A DNA stretch of 64,000 bases from Salinarimonas sp046292825 (GTDB lineage Bacteria > Pseudomonadota > Alphaproteobacteria > Rhizobiales > Beijerinckiaceae): NCBI RefSeq assembly GCF_046292825.1, contig NZ_JBKBQG010000004.1, forward strand, positions 97,236-161,235. The letters run 5' to 3'. Made by a program: the position numbers and the translations under genes. The notes beneath the pieces are model-generated. The model saw only the letters and a list, made by a program, of their open reading frames with translations, was not told the DNA's origin and searched no databases. Positions 36,514-45,422 of this stretch are shown one piece after another (within the stretch, counting starts at the first letter, position 1; each line of letters starts with the position of its first letter).

Positions 36514-38235
36514 TCACCCGTGGGGAGGTTTCGCGCCCGTCACCTCGTCGCGCAGAGCCCGCCGCAGCATCTTGCCGACATTGGTCTTCGGCAGGCTCTC
36601 GCGGAAGTGGATCTGGCGCGGGACCTTGTAGCCGGTGAGGTTCTCGCGGCACCAGGCGCGCACCTCTTCGGGCGTCAGCGTCGGGTCCTTGGGCACGATA
36701 TAGGCCGCGGGCGCCTCGCCGGACTGCTCGTCGGGCAGCCCGATGACGGCCGCCTCCAACACCTTGGGATGGGCGGCGAGCACCTCCTCGACCTCGTTGG
36801 GATAGACGTTGAAGCCCGAGACCAGGATCATGTCCTTGATTCGGTCGACGATCCGCACGAGCCCGTCGGGCTCGATCGTGGCGATGTCGCCGGTGCGGAA
36901 ATAGCCGCCCTCGGTCGTCACCTTCGCGGTCTCGTCCGGCCGGTTCCAGTAGCCGGCCATCACCTGGGGCCCCTTGACGCACAACTCGCCCGTCTCGCCC
37001 GCCGGCAGCACCGCGCCCTCGGCCGAGCGGATCTGCACGTCCGTCGAGGGCAGCGGATAGCCGATCGCGCCGGTGAATTCCTCGATGTCGAGCCGGTTCG
37101 CGGTGACGACGGGGGAGGTCTCGGACAGCCCGTAGCCCTCGACGATCGGCTTGCCGGTGAGCGCCTTCCACTTCTTGGCGACGGGCGCCTGCGTCGCCAT
37201 CCCGCCCGAGATGCAGAAGGCGAGGCTCGAGAAGTCGACCGAGCCGATGTCCTTGTGGTTGGCGAGCGCGTTGTAGAGCGTGTTGACGAAGACCGTCATC
37301 GTGAAACGCTTCTTCTTGAGCGTCTTGACGAAGCCGTCGATGTCGCGCGGGTTGGCGATGAGGATCTGCTTGGCGCCCATGCGGGTCATGAACAGGCCGC
37401 AGGCGGTCAGCGCGAAGATGTGGTAGAGCGGCAGCGCCGTGATCATCACGTGGTCGGAGCGCTCGCCCGCGAAGGGCTTGAACCAGGCCTCGACCTGCAG
37501 GACGTTCGCCGCCACGTTGCGGTGGGTGAGCGTCGCGCCCTTGGCGACGCCCGTGGTGCCGCCCGTATATTGCAGGAAGGCGACGTCGTCGGCCCCGATC
37601 GGGACGCTCGCGAGCGGGCGCGCCGCGCCCTCCTTCAGGGCCTGCGTGAACCGGATCGCGCCCGGCAGCGAGAAGGGCTTGACCGCCTTCTTCACCCGGC
37701 GCGAGACGAAGTTGATCAGGTGTCCCTTCAGCCCGAGGAGGTCCCCCGGCGCCACGACGACGACGTGCTCGAGCGCCAGCCTGGGCGCCGCCTCCTCGAC
37801 GGTGTGGCCGAAATTCTCCAGCACGAACAGCGTCTTCGCCCCCGAATCGTTCAATTGATGGGCGAGTTCGCGCGGCGTGTAGAGCGGGTTGACGTTGACG
37901 ACGGTGTAGCCGCCGATCAGCACGCCGAACAGGATCGCCGGATAGGCCATCACGTTCGGCATCATGATCGCGACGCGGTCGCCCTTCCGCAGACCCCGCG
38001 CCTGAAGGAACGAGGCGACCGCCTCCGCCTGCCGGCCGAGCTCGGCGTAGGTCATCTCCTTGTCGAAGCTCTCGAGCGCGGGGCGCGGGCCGTAGGCCGC
38101 CACGGCATCGCGGAAGAGGTCCGCCAGCGTGCCGACGCTCATCGGGTCGATGCGCGTCGGGACGCCCTGCGGATAGCGGGCGTGCCACGGGCGTTGGGAT
38201 TCGGGGGCGTGTTCCTTGGCGTCGAGAGCTGACAC
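36514..38235 (-). CDS. fadD: Long-chain fatty acid-CoA ligase
   Basis: 573-residue ANL-superfamily enzyme that activates fatty acids with ATP and CoA. The AMP-binding P-loop is QYTGGTTGVAKGA, with GYGLSETSP, YFRTGDIATIEPDG and the hinge/C-terminal DRIKDMILVSGFNVYPNEVE, then LPKTNVGKMLRR. GTG 38235 is chosen because GAGGAGGAA precedes it with good spacing; the open frame upstream to 38403 is Arg-rich noise. FadD homologues such as RpfB take part in DSF turnover, so a link to the rpf genes is possible but not shown. It converges with pgm (19 bp). Confidence 0.93.
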   Translation of the reverse strand: MSALDAKEHAPESQRPWHARYPQGVPTRIDPMSVGTLADLFRDAVAAYGPRPALESFDKEMTYAELGRQAEAVASFLQARGLRKGDRVAIMMPNVMAYPAILFGVLIGGYTVVNVNPLYTPRELAHQLNDSGAKTLFVLENFGHTVEEAAPRLALEHVVVVAPGDLLGLKGHLINFVSRRVKKAVKPFSLPGAIRFTQALKEGAARPLASVPIGADDVAFLQYTGGTTGVAKGATLTHRNVAANVLQVEAWFKPFAGERSDHVMITALPLYHIFALTACGLFMTRMGAKQILIANPRDIDGFVKTLKKKRFTMTVFVNTLYNALANHKDIGSVDFSSLAFCISGGMATQAPVAKKWKALTGKPIVEGYGLSETSPVVTANRLDIEEFTGAIGYPLPSTDVQIRSAEGAVLPAGETGELCVKGPQVMAGYWNRPDETAKVTTEGGYFRTGDIATIEPDGLVRIVDRIKDMILVSGFNVYPNEVEEVLAAHPKVLEAAVIGLPDEQSGEAPAAYIVPKDPTLTPEEVRAWCRENLTGYKVPRQIHFRESLPKTNVGKMLRRALRDEVTGAKPPHG

Positions 38236-38477
38236 GACGTTCCTCCTCGTTCGAGTTTTCTTCGTGCGTCGTTCGGATTGCGGTGGGGGCGGCTGTCGGG
38301 ATCTCCTCCTCGCGTGGCGGCGGCCGAGCGTGACGGCGCACGCGTCGGGGGATTGCATCGCGTCGATTGAAGCCCGCTCCGGACCGGTTTGTCGAGCCCG
38401 CACGTCGCAAACGCGCGTTTCAATGCCTATAATCCGCGAGAGAGCCGATATTTCCCACGCACCGACGGTCCGCCCCC

Positions 38478-40811
38478 TTGCCCAGACGATCGAAGACCTC
38501 CGACGAGACGCCCGCGACGCAACCCGGCGCGGGCCTGCCGAGCCGCGAGGAGGTCGTCGCCTTCGTGCGCGCCCAACCCGGCAAGGTCGGCAAGCGCGAG
38601 ATCGCGCGCGCCTTCGGCATCAAGGGCGGCGACCGGGTCTTCCTCAAGCATCTCGTGCGCGAATTGGAGGACGAGGGGCTGATCGACCGGCGCCGCAAGA
38701 GCCTGTTCAAGGCCGGCGGCCTCGCCCCGGTCGTCCTCGCCGACATCCTGCGCCGCGACGCCGACGGCGAGCTCCTCGCCGAGCCGACCGATTGGGACGT
38801 GACCGACATGGGCCCCGCGCCCGCGATCCTCATCGAGCCTCCCCGCCGCAAGCGCCCCGGCGAGCCGGTGCCCGGCATCGACGATCGCGTGCTCGTGCGC
38901 GTCGCCGAGACCGGGGACGCGGAGGGGCCCGCTTATGTCGGTCGCGTGATCAAGATCCTCGACAAGCGGCGCTCGCAGCTGCTCGGCATCTTCAAGCCGT
39001 CGCCCTCCGGCGGCGGGCGCATCCTGCCCGTCGACAAGAAGAGCCACGGGCGCGAATTCCTCGTGCCGCGCGGCGCGGAGGGCGGTGCGCAGGAGGGCGA
39101 TCTCGTCTCCGCGATCGTCGCGGGCGGGGGCGGGCGGCTCGGGCTCGCGGAGGCGAAGGTCCGCGAGCGGCTCGGCTCGATCAAGTCGGAGAAGGCGGTC
39201 TCGCTCATCGCGCTCCACGCCCACGGCATCCCCCACGTCTTCCCCGAGCGCGTGCTCGCCGAAGCACAGGCGGCGCAGCCCGTCGAGGCGCGCGGGCGCG
39301 AGGATTGGCGTGACCTGCCGCTCGTCACCATCGACCCGCCCGACGCCAAGGACCACGACGACGCCGTCCACGCCGCGCCCGATCCCGATCCGAACAATGC
39401 CGGCGGCCACGTGCTCACGGTCGCCATCGCCGACGTCGCGGCTTACGTGCGGCCGGGCTCGGCGCTCGATCGCGAGGCGCTCGCGCGCGGCAATTCGGTC
39501 TATTTCCCCGATCGCGTCGTGCCGATGCTGCCCGAGCGCATCTCGAACGACCTCTGCTCGCTGCGCCCGCACGAGGACCGCCCGGCGATCGCCGTGCGCA
39601 TCGTCGTCGACGCGCAGGGCCGCAAGCGCCGCCATTCCTTCCACCGCATCCTGATGCGCTCGGCCGCGAAGCTCGCCTATGCCCAGGCGCAGGCGGCGAT
39701 CGACGGCGCGCCGGACGACACGACCGGGCCGCTCCTCGAGAGCGTCCTGCGGCCGCTCTGGGCCGCCTACGAGGCGGTCGCGACCGCCCGCATCGCCCGC
39801 GCGCCGCTCGAACTCGATCTCCCCGAGCGCAAGATCGTGCTCAAGGAGGACGGCACGGTCGACCGCGTGCTCGTGCCCGAGCGGCTCGCCGCGCACAAGC
39901 TGATCGAGGAATTCATGATCCTCGCCAACGTCGCCGCGGCGGAGGTGCTCGAGGCAGCCAAGATCCCCTTCGTCTACCGCGCCCACGACGAGCCCTCCCT
40001 CGAGAAGATGCATGCGCTCGGCGAGGTGCTCGCCTCCGTCTCCCTGAAGCTGCCGAAAGCGGGCGCGCTGCGGCCGGCTCTGTTCAACCGGATCCTCGGC
40101 GCGGTCGAGGGCATGGAGCACGAGATCTTCGTCAACGAGGTGGTCCTGCGCACCCAGGCGCAGGCCGAGTACACGGCGGAGAATTACGGGCATTTCGGGC
40201 TCAATCTGCGCCGCTACGCGCATTTCACCTCGCCCATTCGCCGCTACGCCGATCTGATCGTCCACCGCGCGCTGATCTCCGCCCACGGATTCGGCAAGGA
40301 CGGGCTGCCGGGCGACACGAATGCCGCGTCGCTGGCCGAGATCGCGGCGAGCATCTCGGCCTGCGAGCGGCGCGCGATGGCGGCCGAGCGCGAGACGATC
40401 GACCGGCTGATCGCCCACCACCTCGCGGGCCAGATCGGCGCGGAATTCCCCGGCCGGATCGCGGGGGTGACCAAAGCCGGGCTGTTCGTGAAGCTCGCCC
40501 AGACCGGCGCCGACGGCTTCGTGCCCGCCGCCACGATCGGCGCGGATTTTTACCGCTACGACGAGGCTGCGCACGCGCTCGTCGGCGATCGCACCGGCGA
40601 GACCTTCCGCCTCGGCGACGACGTCGTCGTGCGCCTGGTCGAGGCCGCCCCGGTCGCGGGGGCGCTGCGCTTCGAGCTCCTCTCGGAGGGCCGCGCCGGC
40701 ACCCCCCACCACCGCGGCGGCCGCCGCTCGGGCCCCGCCCGCCCCACCCGCAACGGCCGCCCCCCGAGAAGCGGCGGCCCGACGAAGGTGCGGGTGAAGC
40801 GGGGGCGGTGA
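38478..40811 (+). CDS. rnr: Ribonuclease R
   Basis: 777-residue 3'-5' exoribonuclease for structured RNA. The N-terminal winged-helix segment (about 20-75, REIARAFGIKGGDR) leads to cold-shock/OB folds, the RNB catalytic domain with DPPDAKDHDDAVHA carrying the Mg-binding Asp residues, HFTSPIRRYADL and ACERR. The S1 domain (IAGVTKAGLFVKLAQTGADG) is followed by a basic Arg/Gly/Pro tail. The start is TTG 38478, which gives MPRRSK and lacks a competing ATG. It stands divergent from fadD. Confidence 0.93.
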   Translation: MPRRSKTSDETPATQPGAGLPSREEVVAFVRAQPGKVGKREIARAFGIKGGDRVFLKHLVRELEDEGLIDRRRKSLFKAGGLAPVVLADILRRDADGELLAEPTDWDVTDMGPAPAILIEPPRRKRPGEPVPGIDDRVLVRVAETGDAEGPAYVGRVIKILDKRRSQLLGIFKPSPSGGGRILPVDKKSHGREFLVPRGAEGGAQEGDLVSAIVAGGGGRLGLAEAKVRERLGSIKSEKAVSLIALHAHGIPHVFPERVLAEAQAAQPVEARGREDWRDLPLVTIDPPDAKDHDDAVHAAPDPDPNNAGGHVLTVAIADVAAYVRPGSALDREALARGNSVYFPDRVVPMLPERISNDLCSLRPHEDRPAIAVRIVVDAQGRKRRHSFHRILMRSAAKLAYAQAQAAIDGAPDDTTGPLLESVLRPLWAAYEAVATARIARAPLELDLPERKIVLKEDGTVDRVLVPERLAAHKLIEEFMILANVAAAEVLEAAKIPFVYRAHDEPSLEKMHALGEVLASVSLKLPKAGALRPALFNRILGAVEGMEHEIFVNEVVLRTQAQAEYTAENYGHFGLNLRRYAHFTSPIRRYADLIVHRALISAHGFGKDGLPGDTNAASLAEIAASISACERRAMAAERETIDRLIAHHLAGQIGAEFPGRIAGVTKAGLFVKLAQTGADGFVPAATIGADFYRYDEAAHALVGDRTGETFRLGDDVVVRLVEAAPVAGALRFELLSEGRAGTPHHRGGRRSGPARPTRNGRPPRSGGPTKVRVKRGR

Positions 40812-40818
40812 GGGGGGA

Positions 40819-42126
40819 TCAGATCCCGAAGCCCGAGGTCGGGAGGTCGGGAGCGCGATTTCGAATCGTATGCTCGACGAGAAGGGGCGAGACGTCGTAA
40901 TCGTCCGCGAGTGCCGTCACCATCTCCTCGTCGACGGGCCCGCCGGCACAGCGCTCGTGAACGGCAGCCACCGGAAAGAGCAGCTCCGCCGCGAAGGCTC
41001 GCTGCAGCTTCTGGCGAGCGGTGACGCTACGGGTCGTGGGGTAGAGGCGCTCGCTCAAGTCGCCGGACGCGATCAGGTCCCCGATCATCCGAGCCGTCTC
41101 GAAGCGGCGCGCTTGGGGGTGAGGCTTCGAGAGCAAGGCATGCAGGCGACCGTCGTCGCCGCGGACCGAGCCGCCGAACGGAAGGCCCTCACCGCTCGAC
41201 GCACGCAGCCTGTCGACCGGCATGTCGAGCATCTCCGCGAGACGATCGGTGCCCAGCGGATCGGTGCCGAGGCCGAGTTGCGCACGGGCCTGCTCGGCGA
41301 GGCGGTAACCCCGCTCCCAGGGCTTCTCGGGTGCCTCCGAAGGCGTGACGTCGCCGAGGCGCACGCGCGCGAATTCCGCAGGGAGCGTGATCGAGACGCC
41401 GTTCCGCGAGAGCGCCTCGGCGAGCTTTCCGACGTCGGCAGCCGCGCGCGATCCAGATGCGGCGGCGACCTCCTCGACGGCTTGATGCCCCCACTCCTCG
41501 GCGAGGGAGAACAGGCCGTCGATCAACCCCTCGGGCGCCTCGTCCGGATCGTATCCCGCCATCGCCTCGAGCTTGCGGGCACGCGAGAGGTGCGGATCGC
41601 GCCGTTCCTCCAGGACCTCGCTCCAGAGGAGCACCAGGTTCGCGTCCGCATGCCCCATCGCGCGCAGGCGCTCCACGACGGGGGTGACGAGGCCGTCGAC
41701 GAAACGCTCGAAATCCGCCGCTGCCACGGTCGTGTCGTAATCGACGAGGTAGCGGATCGCGCTCGATGCGCGGGTCTGACGCGCCTGGATCGTGACCCGC
41801 TCACCGTCGGTATCGAAAGTGATGTCGGGCCAGACGAAACCGCCGCCGGCGGCCGGAAGGCGATGGGCGAGCCGCCAGCCGATCGTCTCGCTCCGCGGCT
41901 CCCATCTGAGGCGCCACCAATTCTGCGCGAGCCAGCCGGCGAGCCGATGACCCGAGAGTCGTACGCGCGAGCGGACGGTCTTGGCCAGCAGGTCATCGAC
42001 CTCGGTCAGGTAAAGCCCGTCCGCGACGATGGACAGCTCGGCCGCGGTGGCGCGTTCCACGGGATCGGCGTCGTCGCTCGCGAGCCATTCGAGGTCCGCA
42101 GAAAGAAATCCCCGCGCGAGAGTCAC
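40819..42126 (-). CDS. ImmA/IrrE-like protein lacking the HExxH zinc site
   Basis: 435 residues. The C-terminal third resembles ImmA/IrrE (DUF955) proteins: RRFETARMIGDLIA, then ARQKLQRAFAAELLFPVAAV and a helical end. In active members the first segment carries HExxH; here the aligned residues are Arg, Met and Asp, so zinc and protease activity are not expected. The N-terminal two thirds (LARGFLSADLEWLASD onward) match nothing I recognise. GTG 42126 overlaps the upstream stop as GTGA, fixing the start. G+C is visibly lower than in flanking genes. It is coupled to the 186-residue gene, a toxin-antitoxin-like arrangement. Confidence 0.75.
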   Translation of the reverse strand: MTLARGFLSADLEWLASDDADPVERATAAELSIVADGLYLTEVDDLLAKTVRSRVRLSGHRLAGWLAQNWWRLRWEPRSETIGWRLAHRLPAAGGGFVWPDITFDTDGERVTIQARQTRASSAIRYLVDYDTTVAAADFERFVDGLVTPVVERLRAMGHADANLVLLWSEVLEERRDPHLSRARKLEAMAGYDPDEAPEGLIDGLFSLAEEWGHQAVEEVAAASGSRAAADVGKLAEALSRNGVSITLPAEFARVRLGDVTPSEAPEKPWERGYRLAEQARAQLGLGTDPLGTDRLAEMLDMPVDRLRASSGEGLPFGGSVRGDDGRLHALLSKPHPQARRFETARMIGDLIASGDLSERLYPTTRSVTARQKLQRAFAAELLFPVAAVHERCAGGPVDEEMVTALADDYDVSPLLVEHTIRNRAPDLPTSGFGI

Positions 42127-42683
42127 GGCCGATCCTTTCGGATACGTACCTTGCGTCCGCTCGGTATCGGAGGGGCAGCCGGCGGCGATCGCTCGTGCCA
42201 CTTCTCGAAGACGAGAGCGGCGTGAGGGTTGTTCGGTTCCATAGGGTAGCCGTGATAGCTCCCTTGCACTTGGTTGTCGATCCGAGCCTCGACGACGCGA
42301 CCGCTGTCGGTGACGGCCCAGATCTGCTTCGGCCAATCACCGTTGGGCGTCCGCGTCCGGCTGATCATGCTACGTCTTGCGCCCTCCCGCAGGAGGCGCG
42401 TTGCCTCCTCCCGTTTGAAGATCGAAACGTCGTCGCAGAGAGACCTGTCGAGCCGCGGCGCGGACGGTGGCTTCAAGCCGAAATTGCCGGGATTGCGCTT
42501 GTGGTGCGGGTTGCCGGCGTAGGAAACCAAGCGCGCGAGCGTCTCGGCTTGTCCATGCGGCAGCGGCTCCGCGAGATCCGGCTTCAGATAGTCGTTGGTG
42601 GATCGCCGCGGCAAGGTGTGCTCGTCCGGTCGTGGGTACCCTCCGGTTTCGTCTACCACGACCGCACCACCGCCGCAAACCAT
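42123..42683 (-). CDS. 186-residue protein of unknown function, partner of the ImmA-like protein
   Basis: Soluble, no TM segments or signal peptide. Conspicuous motifs are AGNPHHKRNPGNFGL (about 54-68), RSLCDDVSIFKREEATRLL, GDWPKQIWAV and GSYHGYPM near the C-terminus, followed by a basic tail. I recall the RNP-x-x-FGL...LCD...WPxxIWAV...YHGYP pattern from unnamed bacterial proteins, but no function. It starts TGATG with the malonyl-CoA decarboxylase stop and ends GTGA with the ImmA-like gene, so the pair is tightly coupled. G+C is lower than in flanking genes, consistent with acquisition. Confidence 0.75.
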   Translation of the reverse strand: MVCGGGAVVVDETGGYPRPDEHTLPRRSTNDYLKPDLAEPLPHGQAETLARLVSYAGNPHHKRNPGNFGLKPPSAPRLDRSLCDDVSIFKREEATRLLREGARRSMISRTRTPNGDWPKQIWAVTDSGRVVEARIDNQVQGSYHGYPMEPNNPHAALVFEKWHERSPPAAPPIPSGRKVRIRKDRP

Positions 42684-44083
42684 CACCCCGCCGCCGCCTC
42701 GACCGGCGCGCCCTCCTTCGGCCCCCGCCCGGCGCGGGCGGGCTTGGCGAGGCGGCGGACGTCGGAGGAGACGGCGATCTCGCCGCGCTCGGCATAGGAC
42801 TCGTGATTGCGCTCGATCGCGTCGAGATCGTAGAGGTAATTCACCATCAGCCCCGCCGCCTGGGCGATGCCGCGCTCGGAGAGGTCGGCATCGGCATGGA
42901 CGCGTTCGAGCCGCGCGCCGTTTCCGAGGTGGAAGCGGGCGACGGGGTCGAGCGGCTTGCCGCCGTGATCCTTCTCGTGGACGAGATAATGCGCGCACAA
43001 CGCCCGCAGGGGCTCGCGCAGCGCCTCGCGGGCGGCCTCGTCCTCGGCGAGGCGGGACCGCGGGACCCGGGCGAGGATCGCGCGCGCCTGCCCGTCGATG
43101 CGGGTCTCGTCCGGATCGGCCAGCGCGCGGTCGAGGAAGCGCGCGAAGCCCGGCACCGGCGAGAGCGTGACGAAGGTCTTCAGCTGCGGCAGGTCGCGGC
43201 GCAGCTCCTCCACCACCTGCTTGATCAGGAACGAGCCGAAGGAGACGCCTGCGAGCCCGCGCTGGCAGTTCGAGATCGAGTAGAACACCGCGACCGAGGC
43301 CTCCGACGGCGCGATCGGGGTGCGGGCGCGCGCGAGCACGGGCGCGATCGCGCCGGGGATCTCGCGGGTGAGCGCCACCTCGACGAAGATCAGGGGCTCG
43401 TCGACGAGAGCGGGGTGGAAGAAGGCGTAGAGCCGCCGGTCGGGAGGCGCGAGGCGGTGCTTCAAGGCCTCGAGGCTCTCGAGATGGTGCACGGCCTCGT
43501 AGGCGACGATCTTCTCGAGCACGTTCGCGGGGCTCGTCCATTCGATCCGCCGCAAAGCGAGGAAGCCGCGGTTGAACCAGGAGGCGAAGAGGTGCCGGAA
43601 ATCGGCGTCGACATCGGCGAGGCCGGCGGCGTCGAGGCTCGGATCGGCGCGTGCGTCGATCACGTCCTCGCGCATGCGCACCAGCGCGAGCGTGCCGCCA
43701 GGCGCGCGGTTGAGCTTGCGGAACAGCTCCTGGCGGCGCGGCTCGGCGGCGACGTGGAGCGCCATCGCGGCGCTCGGCGAGGGCGCGGCGCGATAGGCCT
43801 CGATCGCGGCGCCGACGGCGGCCTCGTCGGGACCGAAGCGCATCGCGAGGAGGCCGAGGAAGGCGCGGCGCGTCTCGAGCGGGGCGGCGGCGTAGGCCGC
43901 GATGAGATCGCCCGCCCGCGCCACGCCGGAGGCCTCGCCCGAGCCGCCGATCAGCTCCTCGGCGAGCGCCGCGAGCCCGCTCGCGCTCGACGGCGCGGCG
44001 CGCGACCCCGCCATCAGCGCCCGCCCGCGCTCTGCGATGCCGGCCAGCATCTCTGTGAAGAAGGAGATCGTCCCGCCTGCCAT
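42683..44083 (-). CDS. Malonyl-CoA decarboxylase
   Basis: Converts malonyl-CoA to acetyl-CoA and CO2. 466 residues, normal for the bacterial enzyme. An N-terminal helical tetramerisation domain (about 1-150) is followed by the GNAT-like catalytic part with YSISNCQRGLAGVSFGSFLI, the catalytic Ser region TLSPVPGF and the catalytic His in ARFHLGNGA. ATG 44083 has GAGGGGCAGGCC upstream. Its stop overlaps the start of the unknown 186-residue gene (TGATG), probably where a foreign pair joined. No matB-type ligase is adjacent. Confidence 0.92.
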   Translation of the reverse strand: MAGGTISFFTEMLAGIAERGRALMAGSRAAPSSASGLAALAEELIGGSGEASGVARAGDLIAAYAAAPLETRRAFLGLLAMRFGPDEAAVGAAIEAYRAAPSPSAAMALHVAAEPRRQELFRKLNRAPGGTLALVRMREDVIDARADPSLDAAGLADVDADFRHLFASWFNRGFLALRRIEWTSPANVLEKIVAYEAVHHLESLEALKHRLAPPDRRLYAFFHPALVDEPLIFVEVALTREIPGAIAPVLARARTPIAPSEASVAVFYSISNCQRGLAGVSFGSFLIKQVVEELRRDLPQLKTFVTLSPVPGFARFLDRALADPDETRIDGQARAILARVPRSRLAEDEAAREALREPLRALCAHYLVHEKDHGGKPLDPVARFHLGNGARLERVHADADLSERGIAQAAGLMVNYLYDLDAIERNHESYAERGEIAVSSDVRRLAKPARAGRGPKEGAPVEAAAG

Positions 44084-44372
44084 GGCCTGCCCCTCGCCGT
44101 TGGTCTCGCGCGATGATAACGCGCGAGACGCCGATCGGTGAGGGCTCGGCGCGTGCGACTTGCGGCGGGGGCGACGAAGTGTCGGGGCGGTGCACGAAAG
44201 CGGTGCCGGACGGTGCGCTCCCGGGGACGCGGGTCGCGGCAGGAGCGGTGGATGCGGGCCCCTTCCGCACGGGTGCGTCATTGAAAGGCCAGGCGGCGAG
44301 CGATATCTGTCCCCCTGGCGCGGGGCTGCCCGGCGCCGCCGAGTCGGTGGATGAGGACGAGCGCGCCGAGCG

Positions 44373-45422
44373 ATGACACCAACGAGCCCGCCCGACGCGC
44401 CGCGACCCGGCCTCCCCGCCAAGGCGGGCAGCGAACCGACCGACGAGACGCTCCCGCGCCCCTCGCGCCGCTTCGCCTGGATCGGCACGGCGGCGAGCGT
44501 GGTCCTGTTCGCCGGCTCGATGGTCTTCCTCTATTTCGTCGTCTCCGAGCTCGAATGGGCGGAGGTGCGCGCGGCCTTCGTCGCGGCCGGCGCCGAGCAG
44601 CTCGGCTTCGCGCTCCTCTTCGTGACGATCTCCTACCTGCTCCTGACCTGCTACGACGCGCTCGCGCTCAAGCAATTGCGCATCAAGGTGCCCTACGCGA
44701 CGACCGCGCTCGCCTCCTTCACGAGCTACGCGGTGAGCTTCAATCTCGGCTTCCCGCTCCTCACCGGCGGCACCGTGCGCTACTGGATCTACGCGCCCTG
44801 CGGCATGCGCGCGGCGAGCGTCGCGAGCCTCACCGTCATCGCCGGCATCACCTTCTGGCTCGGCATGGCGATCGTGCTCGTCTGGAGCCTGCTTACCGAG
44901 ACCTCGGCCATCGCCGGGCTCACCCGCACCGGCGCGCGGCTCGTCGCCCTTGTCGGCGTCGGCTGCGCGGCGGCGCTCGTCGTCTACATGGTCTGGGTGT
45001 CGCTCGAGCGGCGGGCGGTGACGATCCAGGGCTTCCGGCTCGAATTGCCGGGCTTCCGGCTCTCGCTCGCGCAATCGCTCGTCGGCGCGGCGGAGGTCTG
45101 CGCGGCGGCGGCGGTGCTCTACGTCCTCTTGCCGGCCGGGCACGGCATGACTTTCGAGATCTTCCTCGCGATCTACGTCGTCGCGGTGATGCTCGGCATC
45201 GCCTCGCACGCGCCGGGCGGCCTCGGCGTGTTCGAGGCGACGATCCTGATCGCGCTCTCGCATCTGCCGGGCGAGCAGGTGGTCGGCGCGCTGCTCCTGT
45301 TCCGCATCGTCTATTACTTCCTGCCCTTCCTCGTCGCGCTCGCGCTGCTCGGCGCCTACGAGATCACGCGGCGGATCAAGGCTTTGCGCAACGTGCTCAC
45401 GCCCAAGGAGCCGCTGCCGTGA
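44373..45422 (+). CDS. MprF/YbhN-like (UPF0104) integral membrane protein
   Basis: 349 residues with about eight TM helices, resembling the lysylphosphatidylglycerol synthase transmembrane region: SYLLLTCYDALALKQL, SYAVSFNLGFPLLTGGTVRYW, and the C-terminal IASHAPGGLGVFEATIL. Such regions act as lipid flippases or transporters when separate from the aminoacyl-transfer domain, which is absent here. Substrate unknown. The stop overlaps the next gene's GTG as GTGA, so it is co-translated with the PhoR-type kinase. It is divergent from the decarboxylase gene (289 bp with no other gene seen). Confidence 0.87.
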   Translation: MTPTSPPDAPRPGLPAKAGSEPTDETLPRPSRRFAWIGTAASVVLFAGSMVFLYFVVSELEWAEVRAAFVAAGAEQLGFALLFVTISYLLLTCYDALALKQLRIKVPYATTALASFTSYAVSFNLGFPLLTGGTVRYWIYAPCGMRAASVASLTVIAGITFWLGMAIVLVWSLLTETSAIAGLTRTGARLVALVGVGCAAALVVYMVWVSLERRAVTIQGFRLELPGFRLSLAQSLVGAAEVCAAAAVLYVLLPAGHGMTFEIFLAIYVVAVMLGIASHAPGGLGVFEATILIALSHLPGEQVVGALLLFRIVYYFLPFLVALALLGAYEITRRIKALRNVLTPKEPLP

